64,000 bases of DNA from assembly GCA_021209875.1 (NCBI GenBank), contig JAGYVD010000003.1, positions 1,116,001 through 1,180,000 on the forward strand. Reading direction: 5' to 3'. Shown here piece after piece: positions 23,301-36,100 of this stretch. Within the stretch, counting starts at the first letter, position 1. Each line of letters begins with the position of its first letter. Source of the stretch: Rosellinia necatrix (lineage: Eukaryota; Ascomycota; Sordariomycetes; Xylariales; Xylariaceae). The notes beneath the pieces were generated by a model that was not told where the DNA came from, searched no databases, and saw only the letters and a program-made list of their open reading frames with translations. A program made the position numbers and the translations under genes.

Positions 23301-26270
23301 AAATTTTGAAATATAGTTTTATACATAAAATATTCCTTAATATATTAAAAACTAGATAAAAATATTTAATCAATAACTTATGAAAAAGTTTTATTAAATT
23401 TAATAACGCGTTATATGTATTACTTATATTATTTATAAAAAGCTAATAAAAACTCCGTTTTTATATAAACTGTTAAAAACTAAACGAAATTATAAAAAAC
23501 CAGTACTTTTTACTATTTATTAAAAAACTTTATTTTATATTTTAAATATTGAAGTTTTTATAAAATCAACAGAAAACAGGCTTTTTATTATATTTATATA
23601 TATATATTAATAATAAAATCTAATTATATTTTATATAAAAGATAAAATATATTATTATTAAATATTACTGTTTAAACTAATAAATAATCTGTTTATATTT
23701 TAAAAATATATTAATAATATATTATTTAACTTTTGAAATAACTTTTATAACATATATATAAACAACCTATTTATTTATTTAAACAACTTCAAAATATATA
23801 AGTTAATTTAGCAAAAATTAAAGCTGTAATAAATTAAAAACTTTTATTATAATAAAAACATACAAGTTTTTGGAAATTTTATAACTTTTATTAAAAATTT
23901 ATTAATTAATATAGTTATATCGTAATTTTTATAAATTGTTTAATATAAAAAATAAAGCTTTTATTTATTAAAAAAGCTTTAATAATAGTTTTTATTAAAA
24001 TATTATAAATATAAGCTATTTATAAAAGTTAAAACTAATTTCTTTAATAAAGTTGCAGCAAAAATATTATTATAGCTATATAAAAATAAATAATGTTTTA
24101 TAGCTTATTTTTAAAAATATTGTATAATATTAAACTAAACTATAATATTTTTAATAAAAAATGCTAGCTATAATTATAACGTGAAAAAAATAAAAGCTAG
24201 AATTAATAAGCAGGCAAAAAAACGTTTTTTATAATTATAATTTATTAAATATTAAAATATTTTAATATAAAATAATATTTAAATTTAAAACAAACTAAAT
24301 AAACTAGACTATTGTTAAAATATAATTTTTAAATATTTTCTATTGTAAAAAAAGTAATAACTAACGTTTTATTATATAAACTAAAAACTTAATAATATAA
24401 AAGTTAAAAAAAACATAAAAATATTTAGCGATTTTTTAACTTATTTTTAATAAAACAAAACTAATATTTTTACAAACAGAGAAATTTTAAGTTTTTATAT
24501 TAGCTTTAAAAAAAATTTAAAAATTAATTAATTTTAAACTGATCGGTAAAATATTAAAAAAACTAAAAAACTTTAAAATAAAAATTTATAAATAAAAAGC
24601 TAAAAATTAAAAACAACAATTTTAGCAACTTAAAAATAAATTAATAATAATATATAAAAGGTAATAGTTTTTAATTATTTTTATTTAAAAACTAAGCTTA
24701 TTTAAAAATTTATAATTATATATTTATTATTTATTTAAATAAATATAAAATTAAAAACTAGCATTAAAAAATATTAATAGTTTAAACTAGCTTATAATTA
24801 TAATATATATATAATAAACTATATAAAATATTAACTAATAAAACTATTTTATAATAAAACTTTAAAGTTTTAAAACAACATTAATTTTTAATTATATATA
24901 ATAATATTTAATAATAAACTTTAAATAAATGCGTGAAAATAAATATAGATATAATAACGCGTTAATTATAATAAACCGTTTAAAAAATATACACGATTTT
25001 TATATAATATAAGCTATAATACGTAATATAATAAAAAATATTATAAAAGCTTATTTAAAGTATTTAATATATTTATAATGATAATATTAAATAAAAACCA
25101 TAATTTATTTTAGTTTTTATTAATAAATTATATAAATTAATAAATATAAAATATATATTAGTTTTTATAAAATATTATAAAACTATTAAATAAATAAAAA
25201 TAATAAATAAATATTTTAACTAATAATTAAAACTTTATATTAGCTATTATTAAAACAATTAATTAAAACAAATATTAACAATAAATTATATTTAAACATT
25301 ATTATTTTATAAGTTTATAAAACTATTATTAAATAAAATGAGCATATAATTTTTAATGTTTTTAATATCGATTAAAAAATAAAACAGCTGCAAAAAACTA
25401 AAAAACTATTAATTAAAAAAAATATTTAAAACAAAACTATAAAATAAAATATTAAAATTAGTTTATTTTATAAACTTTATGAAAAAATATTTAAAATAAA
25501 TGTAAATATAAATAATAAAACTTTAATTTTAATATAAAAACTATATATTAATATTAAAAAAATAATTATAAAAATAAACTCTTTATTTAATAAATTAAAT
25601 TATTTTATCATATAATAAAAGTTTAAAATAATTAATAAAAATAAAAACATGTTTATTTTAAAAGTATTATTTAATTAAAAATTAATAAATTAATATTATA
25701 TCGACCGATTATAATTATATTTAAATAATTTATTATTAAAATAAAAAGCTAAAAATTTAAACAAAAACTAGTTAAACTATAAAAAATAAAATATTTATTA
25801 TAAAAAATTAAATTTTTAAAATATATTATAAAAGCTATAATATTAAATTAATTAAAAAAGTTAAAATATTAATCATAAATAATATTTAATAAAAACTTTA
25901 AAAATAATATAAAATTATTAAAAAAATTTATAATATAAATTTAAAAGCAGCAGAACTTTTAATAAAACTAAATAATTAATTATAAGCTATAAAAAATAAG
26001 TTTAATATAATATATAAAAATAATAATAAAGCTGTACAAACAAATATAATAAAATAAAAATAAAAGCAAGCATAAATTAAAATAAACATAAAAAAAATAA
26101 TATAATATAAAAAAACTTATATAATAATTTAATAATATAAAAGCTTAGAAAGTATTATATAAGTAAATATTTAAAGCGATTTTTTTTGGTTAAAAAATAC
26201 TACATAAAAGTTGCACGTTTAAAACTTAGATATATTTTATAAACAAGCTATTTTTTTTAAAAAAAAAGTA
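20352..26270 (+). other. Interior of element E
   Basis: Stops in all frames; the short open frame at 22183-22380 on the minus strand is low-complexity. Colinearity with 53719-57765 (reverse complement) is clear at several points, for example 21170-21280 with 57650-57765, 22785 with 56094, and 25135 with 54870. Gag-pol content is presumed from the LTR structure, not seen. Confidence 0.55.
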
Positions 26271-26516
26271 GTTATAAATAACTGGTTTTTTCTGCGGCGT
26301 GCGTAACACGCGTAAAACATCTGTACATTTGTTGCCAACTGATGCGCACAGACTATTTGTAGCGCATAAACTGGACCTACCCTACACATCTACATTTAGC
26401 CAAATTCTAGTAGGCTAATTCCTCCTACTTACTCTTTCTTTTTTTATCTATAGATTTTTATATAATATATCACTTATTGCTAGAGCCTTAACTTCTTATT
26501 TATAACTAGTACAACA
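26271..26516 (+). repeat. D repeat, right LTR of element E (246 bp subtype)
   Basis: It begins GTTATAAATAACTGG, has the small palindrome-like GCGTGCGTAACACGCG, and carries an extra segment, CTATTTGTAGCGCATAAA, not present in the 227-bp copies. It ends ACAACA and is followed by segment S. Confidence 0.75.
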
Positions 26517-26574
26517 ATCTACATCATTCTTTTACAGACTTAATACTATACTACCCCTAGTAATCCTTACTATT
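26517..26574 (+). repeat. Segment S between two parts of the E array
   Basis: It contains CTACATCATTC, ACTACCCCTAGTAATCC and TTACTATTTT, and matches 7287-7341 in reverse. It separates the complete E copy from a partial direct duplicate. Confidence 0.7.
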
Positions 26575-26793
26575 TTAAAAATATATTATAAAAAGCTATA
26601 ATATTAAATTAATTAAAAAAATTAAAGTATTAACAACAAATAATATTTAATCAAAAACTTTCAAAATAATATAAAGTTATTAAAAAAATTTATAGCATAA
26701 ATTTGAAAACAACAGCACTTTTAATAAAATTAAATAATTATTTATAAGCTGCAAAAAAATCCAGGTTTAATATAATATATAAAAATAATAATA

Positions 26794-27021
26794 GTCACGG
26801 ATAAATGGTTGGCCAATGGGGCATGTGGCACGGACCAGTATCCGTACACCTGTCGCCAACTGGAGCGCACAGACTGGACCCACCCCACACACCTGCACTT
26901 AGCCAGAATTTTAGTGGGCTAATTCCTCCCACTTACTCTTTCCTTTTTCGTCTGTAGATTTTTCGTACAATACATCACTTATTGCTGAAGCCTTGACTTC
27001 TTATTTGTGACTGGCGCAACA
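26794..27021 (+). mobile_element. Well preserved solo D insertion
   Basis: Comparison with the uninterrupted duplicate at about 26030 shows exactly what was added: 227-228 bases from GTCACGG to GCGCAAC(A). Flanking AATAATA at 26787-26793 and 27021-27027 is a target-site duplication; its exact length, 4-7 bases, is blurred by the ATA periodicity. Composition is about half G+C and it is hardly RIP-mutated, unlike its surroundings. A near-terminal GTCAC..ATAA is matched inversely near the other end. Confidence 0.85.
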
Positions 27022-27266
27022 ATAATAAAGCTATAGAAAAAATATAATAAAATAAAATAAAAGCAAGTATAAATTAAAACAAACCAAAAAAAATTAACAT
27101 AATATAAAAAAACTTATATAATAATTTAATAATATGAAAGCTTAAAAAACATTATATAAATAAATATTTAAAACGATTTCTTTTCTATTAAAAAGTATTA
27201 TATAAAAATTATATATTTAAAACTTAAATATGTTTTATAAACAAACTATTTTTCTTAAAAAAAATA

Positions 27267-27513
27267 GTTATAAATAACTAGTTTTTTAAACTATAGTATA
27301 TGTAGCAGGCGCGGAACATCTATATATTTGTTGCTAATTAATACATATAGACCAGCTATAGCGCACAAATTGGACTTATTTTATTCACCTACACTTAGCT
27401 TGAATTTTAATAGGCTAATTCCTTTTGCTTACTTTTTTTTTTTTTTATAGATTTTTGTATAATAGATTACTTATGGCTGGAGCCTGGATTTTTTATTTGT
27501 GACTGGTGCAACA
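27267..27513 (+). repeat. D repeat, terminal copy of the partial E duplicate (246-247 bp subtype)
   Basis: It begins GTTATAAATAACTAG after a purine run and ends CTGGTGCAACA. It carries the same internal insertion as the copy at 26271 and is intermediate in mutation level. Confidence 0.75.
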
Positions 27514-28644
27514 TTTATTATAGTATAAATTTTAACATAAATTTTTTAGTTGAATATTATTAATTTTTACAAATACCTTATTAATATAATTTATTAGCTT
27601 GGCTAAAAACTCTATTGATAATTAGTTAAAATTTTTAATTTAAGCTTTTAATTTTTGATTTAAGTTTATGATTTATTAAAAGAATCAGTTCATCAAACTT
27701 TTTTAAAAAATTGTTTAATTTTTTATAAGCCAGCTTTTATATATTAATATTATTTTTAAGGTTTTTTTTTAAAACTTTTACAAAAATATATGTTATTTTA
27801 TTTTATAGGACTAAATTATTATTAAATAAAGCTAGATTTTTTAAAACTTTTTAAGCATAAAAGATTATATTTTTCATATATTTTTTAAGTTTCTATTTAA
27901 TCTTTTTTTGCCAAAAAAAATTATCATAAATATTTGGAAAATCGCTTTTTTAAATAAAAAGTTAAGTGATAAACTATACAAAAATAATATAAATTTATTT
28001 AACTGATAAAAATTATAATATATTAAAAATTTTTATGAAAGTATTAAAAATTCAATATGTTTTTTTATATTAATAAAAAATAAACTAAATAATTTGTTTA
28101 AATTAGTTTAAATTTAAGTTTTATATAAAATTTTTAAATAGTTTAATATTATACTTTTTTTAAGTTTAAATTGTTTCAATATTTTAATTAGCTTACAAAA
28201 TTTTATAAATTTTATAATTTAAAGTTTTGTATTAATATTATTAAATAAAACCAAATAAAGAAAATATATTAAAATTCATATTAAATAATAAATCGCTTTT
28301 ATATAATAATAAAATGCATTATTAAACTAATAATAATAAATATTTTTTATTTTTTTAAACCTAATTTTATAGTTTTAATTAACATAATTTTATTAAATAA
28401 AAAATAAAGATATAAGTTTTCATTTATTTAAAAAAAAACGTATAGTTTAAATTAAAGCTTTTAATAAAATATTTTAGCTTTATAGTTTATAAATATCTCG
28501 ATTTATTTTTAATTTTCAATTTATTATTATTATTCTTCTTCATTTAACTTTTTTTTTAAATAGCTACTATTAGACTAAAAAAGTTTTTAGGAACTTAATT
28601 AACTAATAATTTTATTAATAAATAAATATATAAGTTATATTAAA
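27514..28644. other. AT-rich desert, no gene seen
   Basis: Stops in all frames and no recognised repeat relationship. Confidence 0.55.
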
Positions 28645-29230
28645 CCGCGGTAGGAAATAACTATGCTGCAGAAAATTTAAATAGCTGCAGCGCTTATTAA
28701 TTTGTTAGGTTTAGAATAAAGAATCATGTTATATTAGTTCTAAAGCTATTTTTTAAGCAAAAATAAAAAATGCATTGGTCTAATGGCCCACGTGCACAGA
28801 CTACTCTATAATAACTAGTATTTACGCATATAATATTATTAAACATATTATTTAAACCATAATTTAACTTAAATTCTAATATATCTTTGTTGTGTATTGT
28901 AATAAATTAATTAAATAATAAAAGTTTACAAAGGTTTTATTAACAAGCGGAAAGCCTAGCAAGCCGTACGCTTTAGCTGTTTGTACAAAGATTCTATATA
29001 TACGTCTATACAACAGGAACTTTCTAAAGAATCTCTATTATAATTATTATATTAAATATCTTTTGCCGCGGTAGGCGACCGCGCAGGGGGAATTCAAATA
29101 CTATCTGCTCTTACTAAAATATAGCAGTTCAAATGCAAAGTTATAAATAAGATAAAGACCTAGTAATTAACACAAAGTCCACCGTAGTAAATAACCACTC
29201 GACACTATGGGTTGTACCTCCCCTTACAAA
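28645..29230 (+). repeat. Repeat arm with blocks Z, X, Z', Y
   Basis: CCGCGGTAGG and the following 25-30 bases occur at 28645 and again at 29066 (Z and Z'). Block X (28701-28791; TTGTTAGGTTTAGAAT, TAGTTCTAAAGCTA, ATTGGTCTAATGGCC) and block Y (29126-29228; AACACAAAGTCCACCGTAG, AACCACTCGACACTATGGG) both recur in reverse complement at 41514-41890. This is a mixed island of better preserved, G+C-bearing sequence. It probably contains pieces of transposon ends. Confidence 0.65.
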
Positions 29231-29440
29231 ATATTAAAAAAAATAGTATTATAAAGCTTAAAAAAGCAGCAGATTTATTTGTTTAGAGTTTTATTATTTG
29301 ACCTGCTATTATTACTATTATTCTTTTTTAAATCTGTTTTTTAATATAGTTATAATATAATATTTATTATATTAATTAATATATTTTGTCAATTTAAAAA
29401 ACCTTATTAACATAATATTAAAATTATACTAATGTTTTTA

Positions 29441-29595
29441 TTAGTTCGCGCATATAATTCGACGTTTCATATTTTTAGCGGTTGATTTTGTGTATATGTT
29501 TATCATAATAGCTCTATTGTTTTTTAAGATAGCTTTAATGTCGACGGCATTGTTTATAAGAACAGCTGCCAAAACGGTGGTTTTATCTGCGATCT
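29441..29595 (-). repeat. Repeat H, copy 1, with a short open frame on the minus strand
   Basis: A direct repeat of 30010-30163. On the minus strand it is open for 53 codons, with TTVLAAVLINNAVDIKAI followed by an Asn/Lys/Arg-rich part, ending at a TAA at 29441. I do not recognise the protein. Relatively intact composition and an open frame suggest a piece of a transposon coding sequence. Confidence 0.5.
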
Positions 29596-30009
29596 TGTAT
29601 TAGATATCCGCTGTTATATTAACAGCTATTGCTCATCGGTTGTTATTAGTTTTTCCCTGTTAGAGAATAACTTTATACTAGCTTTTATATATAATATCGC
29701 TAAAAATATATTCATAAATCTTTTTGGTGTTGAGGAGTGTTTGGTATATTTATAACGCAGGGTTTATAATATTAATTAGTGCGTTGTATAGTTCTAGATA
29801 TTAATCTTGCTTGAATTAACTTTATATTAATAATATTTAAATGTTTAAGCTTTGAAATTGTTTAAACGTTGATTAAATAACCCTATTTAAAGTTTAAAGC
29901 TGTTTAAAAAATGATTATATAATATTATTTATAAATTAAATCTGTTAAATAACAGTTAGCTGTTTAAAGATATTCTAAGTTCAACAAAGAATAATAACTA
30001 ATATATTTA

Positions 30010-30163
30010 TTAGTTTATACATATAATTCAACGTTTAATATTTTTAATTCTTTTTTTGTTTATATATTTAGAATAATAGGTTTATTATTTTTTAAAATAG
30101 CTTTAATATCAACAGCATTATTTATAAAATCAGTCGCTAAGATAATAATTTTATCTGCTAAAA
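30010..30163 (-). repeat. Repeat H, copy 2 (more mutated)
   Basis: It aligns to 29441-29595 over about 155 bases at an offset of 569. Differences are mainly C-to-T and G-to-A: for example GTCGACGGCATTG became ATCAACAGCATTA. Confidence 0.75.
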
Positions 30164-33100
30164 TGATAACAATTATCTCAACAGCTTTATACTATGTAAT
30201 ATTTTTATAATTAAAAAAATTTCTTTTATTAAAATGATTTTTTTTATTGTTATAAAGGTTTTTTTTATTTTTATTAAGCTTGGGTTATTTAGGAGGATAA
30301 TTTGTTTAAAAAAAAACATTAATTAAAATGTTTTTGATATTATTAGCTATTTATATTTAGTTTAAGCTAGCAAAAGTTTAATTTAATTTAAAAATATTTT
30401 TGAACTATATTTCATAATCCTAAAACTTTCAAAGTTTTCATGTTTTTTATAATTAAAATATTAAAATGATTTTTATAACAATATAATTATTTTTTAAGTT
30501 TTGTTTTATTATTTTTTAAGCAGTTTTTCAATTTTGAAACATAGTTTAAATTTAAAAGTTAATAATATAATATTATTTTAAAATAAATACTGTTTAAAAA
30601 TATTTTTAAATATGTTTTAAAAGTCTGTAAATTTATTATAAATAAAGCGTTTTGTGTTTAAATTAATTAGGTTTTATTTTAATTTTTGTTAATTATAGAT
30701 ATATAAAAACCTTAAGCTATTATTTTGTTAATGATTAACTTATAATATTATTTTTTATTATATTTATAGGCATTATTATGAAACAAATAGGCTGTCATAA
30801 TTAGTATTTTAATTTTATTATTATAATAAAATATAACCTTGCAGATTTTTGTTTTAAATAAGTTTAATAATTTAGTTATTATTTAAATTATTATTACAAA
30901 CAAGGATTTTATTTGAATTAGCAGTAAGGCAGCAGATTATTTTTGTAAATATTATTTTAAATACAAAAAATAAGCAGATAATATATTCATAGCATAGTAA
31001 TAAACAAATAATGTATTTATAAAATAATTATAAACAAAAATATTGAATAACAAACAAAATACTATATATTAATAAAAAATAAGGGCTTTAATAAAAAGAA
31101 TTAATTACGCATTATATAAAAAAGGTTTCTATATAATATATTAAATATGCTGTATTAAAAAAAAACAGAACAAATAAATAATTATTATTATACGTGTTAA
31201 ACAAAATAAACTAAATAAATAACTGCAATAAACAGGTTAAATATATTTATTATAAGTTATATGCTAGATGCTATAGTATTTATATATTAATAATTAAAAT
31301 AGGTTATATTTATTATTAATTGTTATATATTACCAGTTTTGTTTTTTTAATATGTTTAATATGTTTTTTTGTAAAAAAATAACCGGCGTTTTTTTATTAA
31401 AAGCTTTTATTAGTTTAACAGAGTTTTATATAAATATCGTTTTAAAATATTATTTATTCCATAAAGCTTTACATTTTTTTTATGAAATAAAATATTTTAA
31501 TACAAAATAATTATTAAATTTATTAATCAGTTAAACTAATATGGTTTTAATTTTATTAATAATTAAAACTTGATATTTTTTTTTAAAAATATATATAGGT
31601 ACGAAAAAATTTAACAAAAAATCTGGTGTTAATAATATTAACAACAAATATATTATTAATATAACTGAATATATATACTAACATTGAAAAATGTTTAATT
31701 TATATATTAGTTTATTTTGTTGTTAATATTATAAATAGATTTATTTATTATTATAATTATCTTTATAAAAGCTTTTTAAATAGGTTATATTTTTATGTAA
31801 ATATGAGAGCGGGTTTTAATTTCTTTATAAGATGATAAAAGTATATTTAATAGTATAATATATTTTTAAATTAGCTGTTATAAATTAAATTACTGCTTTT
31901 ATATTGTTTTAACATCATTAAAAAAACAAATTAAAATTAGTTAATTTATAAAATATTTTTATAATAAATAAAAAACTTTATAATTTAAACCAGTATTTTC
32001 TTCTGGTTTTATTTTGCTGCTCTTAATTTAATATTAAAATAATATTTATATAAAACGTTCCATAAAATATAATCCAATAATAAATTACGATTTTAATGTT
32101 TTAATCATATTCTTTATTTTAACTGTGAATTAAAAAAATAACTTATTATTATTTTTAACGATATATTCATTTTAGTTTATGGAGTTCATTAAATTTTAAA
32201 TATAATATTTACAATATATTTTAGTTATATGATAATAACTATAAAAAGTTTTATTTATTTCTTAGTTTGATATATAACGTTGTTAAATATTAATAATATT
32301 TTTTTACAACATTGATAAATACCTAGCAAAACAGCGTTAAATGCTATATAACTTTTTCTTTTTTAAAAAAAATCTACTATTAAAACTTTTCATAAATTAT
32401 TTATAAAATTTATTATAACAATGTGATATAGCTGTGATAATTTTATAATACAGTTTAATTTTTCTCATAGTTTCTACTGATTATTTATGTATTTAAAAGA
32501 TTAAAAACACTATTTAATATACTTAAATATTTATTTTAAAAGCTTCTAAATAATAAACTTTTATAGTTTATAACATATTTTTTATTATCTTTCATTTATA
32601 ACCGCTATTATTAATAATTAGCTAAAATATATAATTTTATTTTCACTTAAACTTTATATAAAAAACAAACTAATAGCCACCCATAATAAAACACTATTTT
32701 TTTTTAAATAATTGTATATTTGCTGCAGTTGAGTTGTATATTGTTTGCCTGTATTCTTTTATTTTTTTAATAAAAGAAAGGTTTTTTTTCATAAATTTAA
32801 ATACCAGTTTTTTCTTAAATATTATTTATTTTTATTTGTATAGCTGCAATATAATTCAAGTTTTCAATAATATTTTCCAAATTTTTTAGTTTTTATTGTT
32901 TTAAATGATAGTAATATTAACATTATATCCTGTTAATAATTTTGAAAAAACGTTTAATATTAAATCAAGTTGCCTTGATAATTTTAGCAATAAATTTACA
33001 TTAAATAATAATAAAAAATTATAAGTTTATATTTTAAACCTGTTTAATAAACAATATAGAGTTAATAAAAAATTGCATAAAAACTTTAAAATTATTGCTT

Positions 33101-36100
33101 AATTTAAAGCTAAAAAAATTAATGTTTAATAATGACAGAAGTTTTTTAATTGTTGTTTAAAAAAGAATAGTTTTAAAAACTATGTTGCTAAAAATATAAA
33201 TAAATTATTATAATAGTAGCAATTTGAATTATGACATTAAAATCTAAAATTTAAACGAAACAAATAAACATTAAAAGAATTTATTTTAGCTATAAATCTT
33301 TTATGAAATTAACATAATAAATTAAAAAGAATAATATAATTAATATAAAAGAACATGTTAAAAACGTTGAAACAGCAAATATAATTAATTAATTAATATA
33401 ATAATTAGAAAACGCTAAAGTATTAGCTAATATAAAAACTTTAGTTTTTACAATAATTTACTGCGTTATTAATTAATTAATTAAAACTATATTAAATATA
33501 TTTAAATATATAGCAGTATTGCTTTTTTAACTTTAATATTTTAATTATTAATATTTAATCACAGTTATATTAATGCTGAAATAATTATTTAAATCGTTTA
33601 TTTTTAATACTTTTAATAAAACTAATATAAGTTTTAATAATAGGATTAGTTTTTATTATTTTAATAATCTGTTTTAAAATAAAAACTATATATTTATTAA
33701 TAAAAGCTTTGTTTATTAAAGCAGCGAAGCAATATATTAAATTTTTTTATTTTATATCAGTTTAAATATAATATATTAATAATACTTTGTTTTATTATAA
33801 CACTTTTAAATCTATAATATATAGCAAATAATAAAAATTTCTTAAAACGACTTTTATTAAATAATAATTATAGGCATTTAAATAGCTTCAATATAAACAA
33901 TAAAAAAGACATTAGAAAAAAAAACTTTTAAAATAACGTGTTAATTAATGAAGTCAAAATAGCAAAAGCTATAGATATAAATAAAACACAAATAAATTTC
34001 TTTTTTAAATATGTACCAGATGCATTTTTTTAATATATAACTATATAAATTGGGCTAATATTAGCTAGTTTAACTTAAATAAAAAAAAATTAAAAAACTT
34101 AGAAAAATAATAACAAATAAAAGTAAGCTTATTTTATTAATATATAAAGCTTTATTATTAAACTTATTATTTAAACAAATATTAAAAAGTTATTTTTCAT
34201 TATGTTAAACGTGTTGATTTTAAAAAGACAAAAAGATTATAAAAATAACTATATTAAATTTTTTTTAATGATAAAAAAGTTAATTATAATTTTTTAGCTG
34301 TATAATATAGGGTAAATATATAATATAATAATTTTATATAATGTAATATAAAAAACAAAAGTAGTTTTTTTTATTAATTATTAATTAAAAAAGCAGTAGT
34401 AAAATAGTTAATAGAATATTATATTTAAAATAGGTATTTATTTTAAAGTAAATAAAACAAAAGTTTAAATAAATAAACTTTTTAAAAAAATGCTAGCAGT
34501 GTTAAAGAGAATATAAATATTATAAATATATTATTACTGAAAAATTTTAATAAAATAGTTCTAATAGCTATAAAAATATTAATAAATGTTATAACTATTA
34601 TGATATTTATAAAAGAAGTAAACTAAAATCACTACTTATAATTAAATAATAAATTGTAATATTTAAGCTATGAGATATGATTAATATAAATTATATTAAA
34701 CTAAATTTTTAAACAAATTAAAATATATATTAATAAAAGCTAATTATTTTAATTAGTTTATTTTTGGTTTTATTATTAAAAATATTGGTTTTCTTATTAT
34801 TGTATAAACATAAGATTTATTGTTAGTTATATTTAAATATTTTTAATAAATATTTATAAATTAAGCATTTAATCATATAATTAAAAGAACTTTTTTAAAA
34901 GTGAAACAACTTTAATATATAATCTTTTTAACATATTATAAACTTATAGCTTTATTTAAAAAATTATTTAGCTAATAATAAAATAATTACAGAAATGAGT
35001 TTTAGATATAAAATATAAATAATTAAAAACATAGTTTGTTTGACAGTTAAACGTAATAATAGCTGTTAATTTATAATAAATAACAAAAACTTATTTATTT
35101 CCTATAGAAATGGTATTAGAATAAAAACTTTAGCTAACTGCTTTTATATTAAAAAAAAATTAACTAAATATAATAATTACAACAATTAAAAAAATAAAAA
35201 ACATAAGAATATGAAAACAGGTAACTTCCTAAAGAAAATAAAAGCTTTTTACAAATAAAAATATTTTATTGTAATAAATAATTAAACATAACAATATGTA
35301 TATAATTAAAATAAAATACTAAAAAGGTATTAAAAACAAGAAAATGTAATAAATTATAATAAACAGGTTTTGAAATTATAACTTATATAATAAAAACTAT
35401 ATAAAGTTATTAAAAGAATATTAAAAATATTAATATGTATTATAAATATAACGAGTAATAAATAACTATAAAAGGTTATATTAGTAATTTAAAACTTTAT
35501 ATAAATAAAATAATGCTAGTTTTTAAACTATTAAAAAATAAGTTTAAAAAACAGCAAAAATATTTTAAAAAATTAATTTGAAACAAGTCTAACTAATCTA
35601 TTAATTATGAGCTAAATAAAAAAAAGGCGTTAAAATTATAATTAAAAATATTAAAACGGCTTAAGCAGCTTTTTTAATCATTTTTATTAGCTTATATGTT
35701 TATTTATCCCTGTTTATTTATTGAAAATTGTTTTAAATAGCTATTATTTTAAATATAACTTTATTAATAATACAATAAAACTATTTAATTATTATTTATT
35801 ATTATTATGAAACCTGTTTTTTTTAATTTTATTATAAATACATAATCGTTAATTTTTCCATTTTTTTTTAGCTTTTTAATGTTACAATTATTAAAATTGT
35901 TAAAAAATAATTTTAAAATAAATACATTCTAATTTTCTTTAAATTATTAACTATTAATATTTTAAAAAAATTAAATTATTTAATATCTACTAAAAATATA
36001 AATATGTATAAATATTTATATATTTAAAAGAAAATAACAAAAATATGTTTATTATGTTTAAATTAAACAAATAATTTTAAGTCTTTTAATTATAAGCTAA

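Larger units (their letters stand above)
20125..26516 (+). mobile_element. LTR retrotransposon E, RIP-inactivated
   Basis: Two D repeats in the same orientation (20125-20351 and 26271-26516) flank about 5.9 kb of heavily mutated interior. A purine run (AAAAAAAAAG) lies directly before the right D copy, as a polypurine tract should in plus orientation, and D copies end in ...GTGCAACA. A minus-strand copy of the interior plus one D is found at 53492-57765. No protein motif is readable in the interior and no target-site duplication is clear, so the element may be a recombinant. Confidence 0.65.
26575..27513 (+). mobile_element. Partial tandem duplicate of the 3' end of element E
   Basis: 26575-26793 plus 27028-27266 repeats 25815-26270 almost base for base apart from RIP-type changes (458 against 456 bases). 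It is followed by another D copy (27267-27513). A younger D copy is inserted in the middle. Confidence 0.8.
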
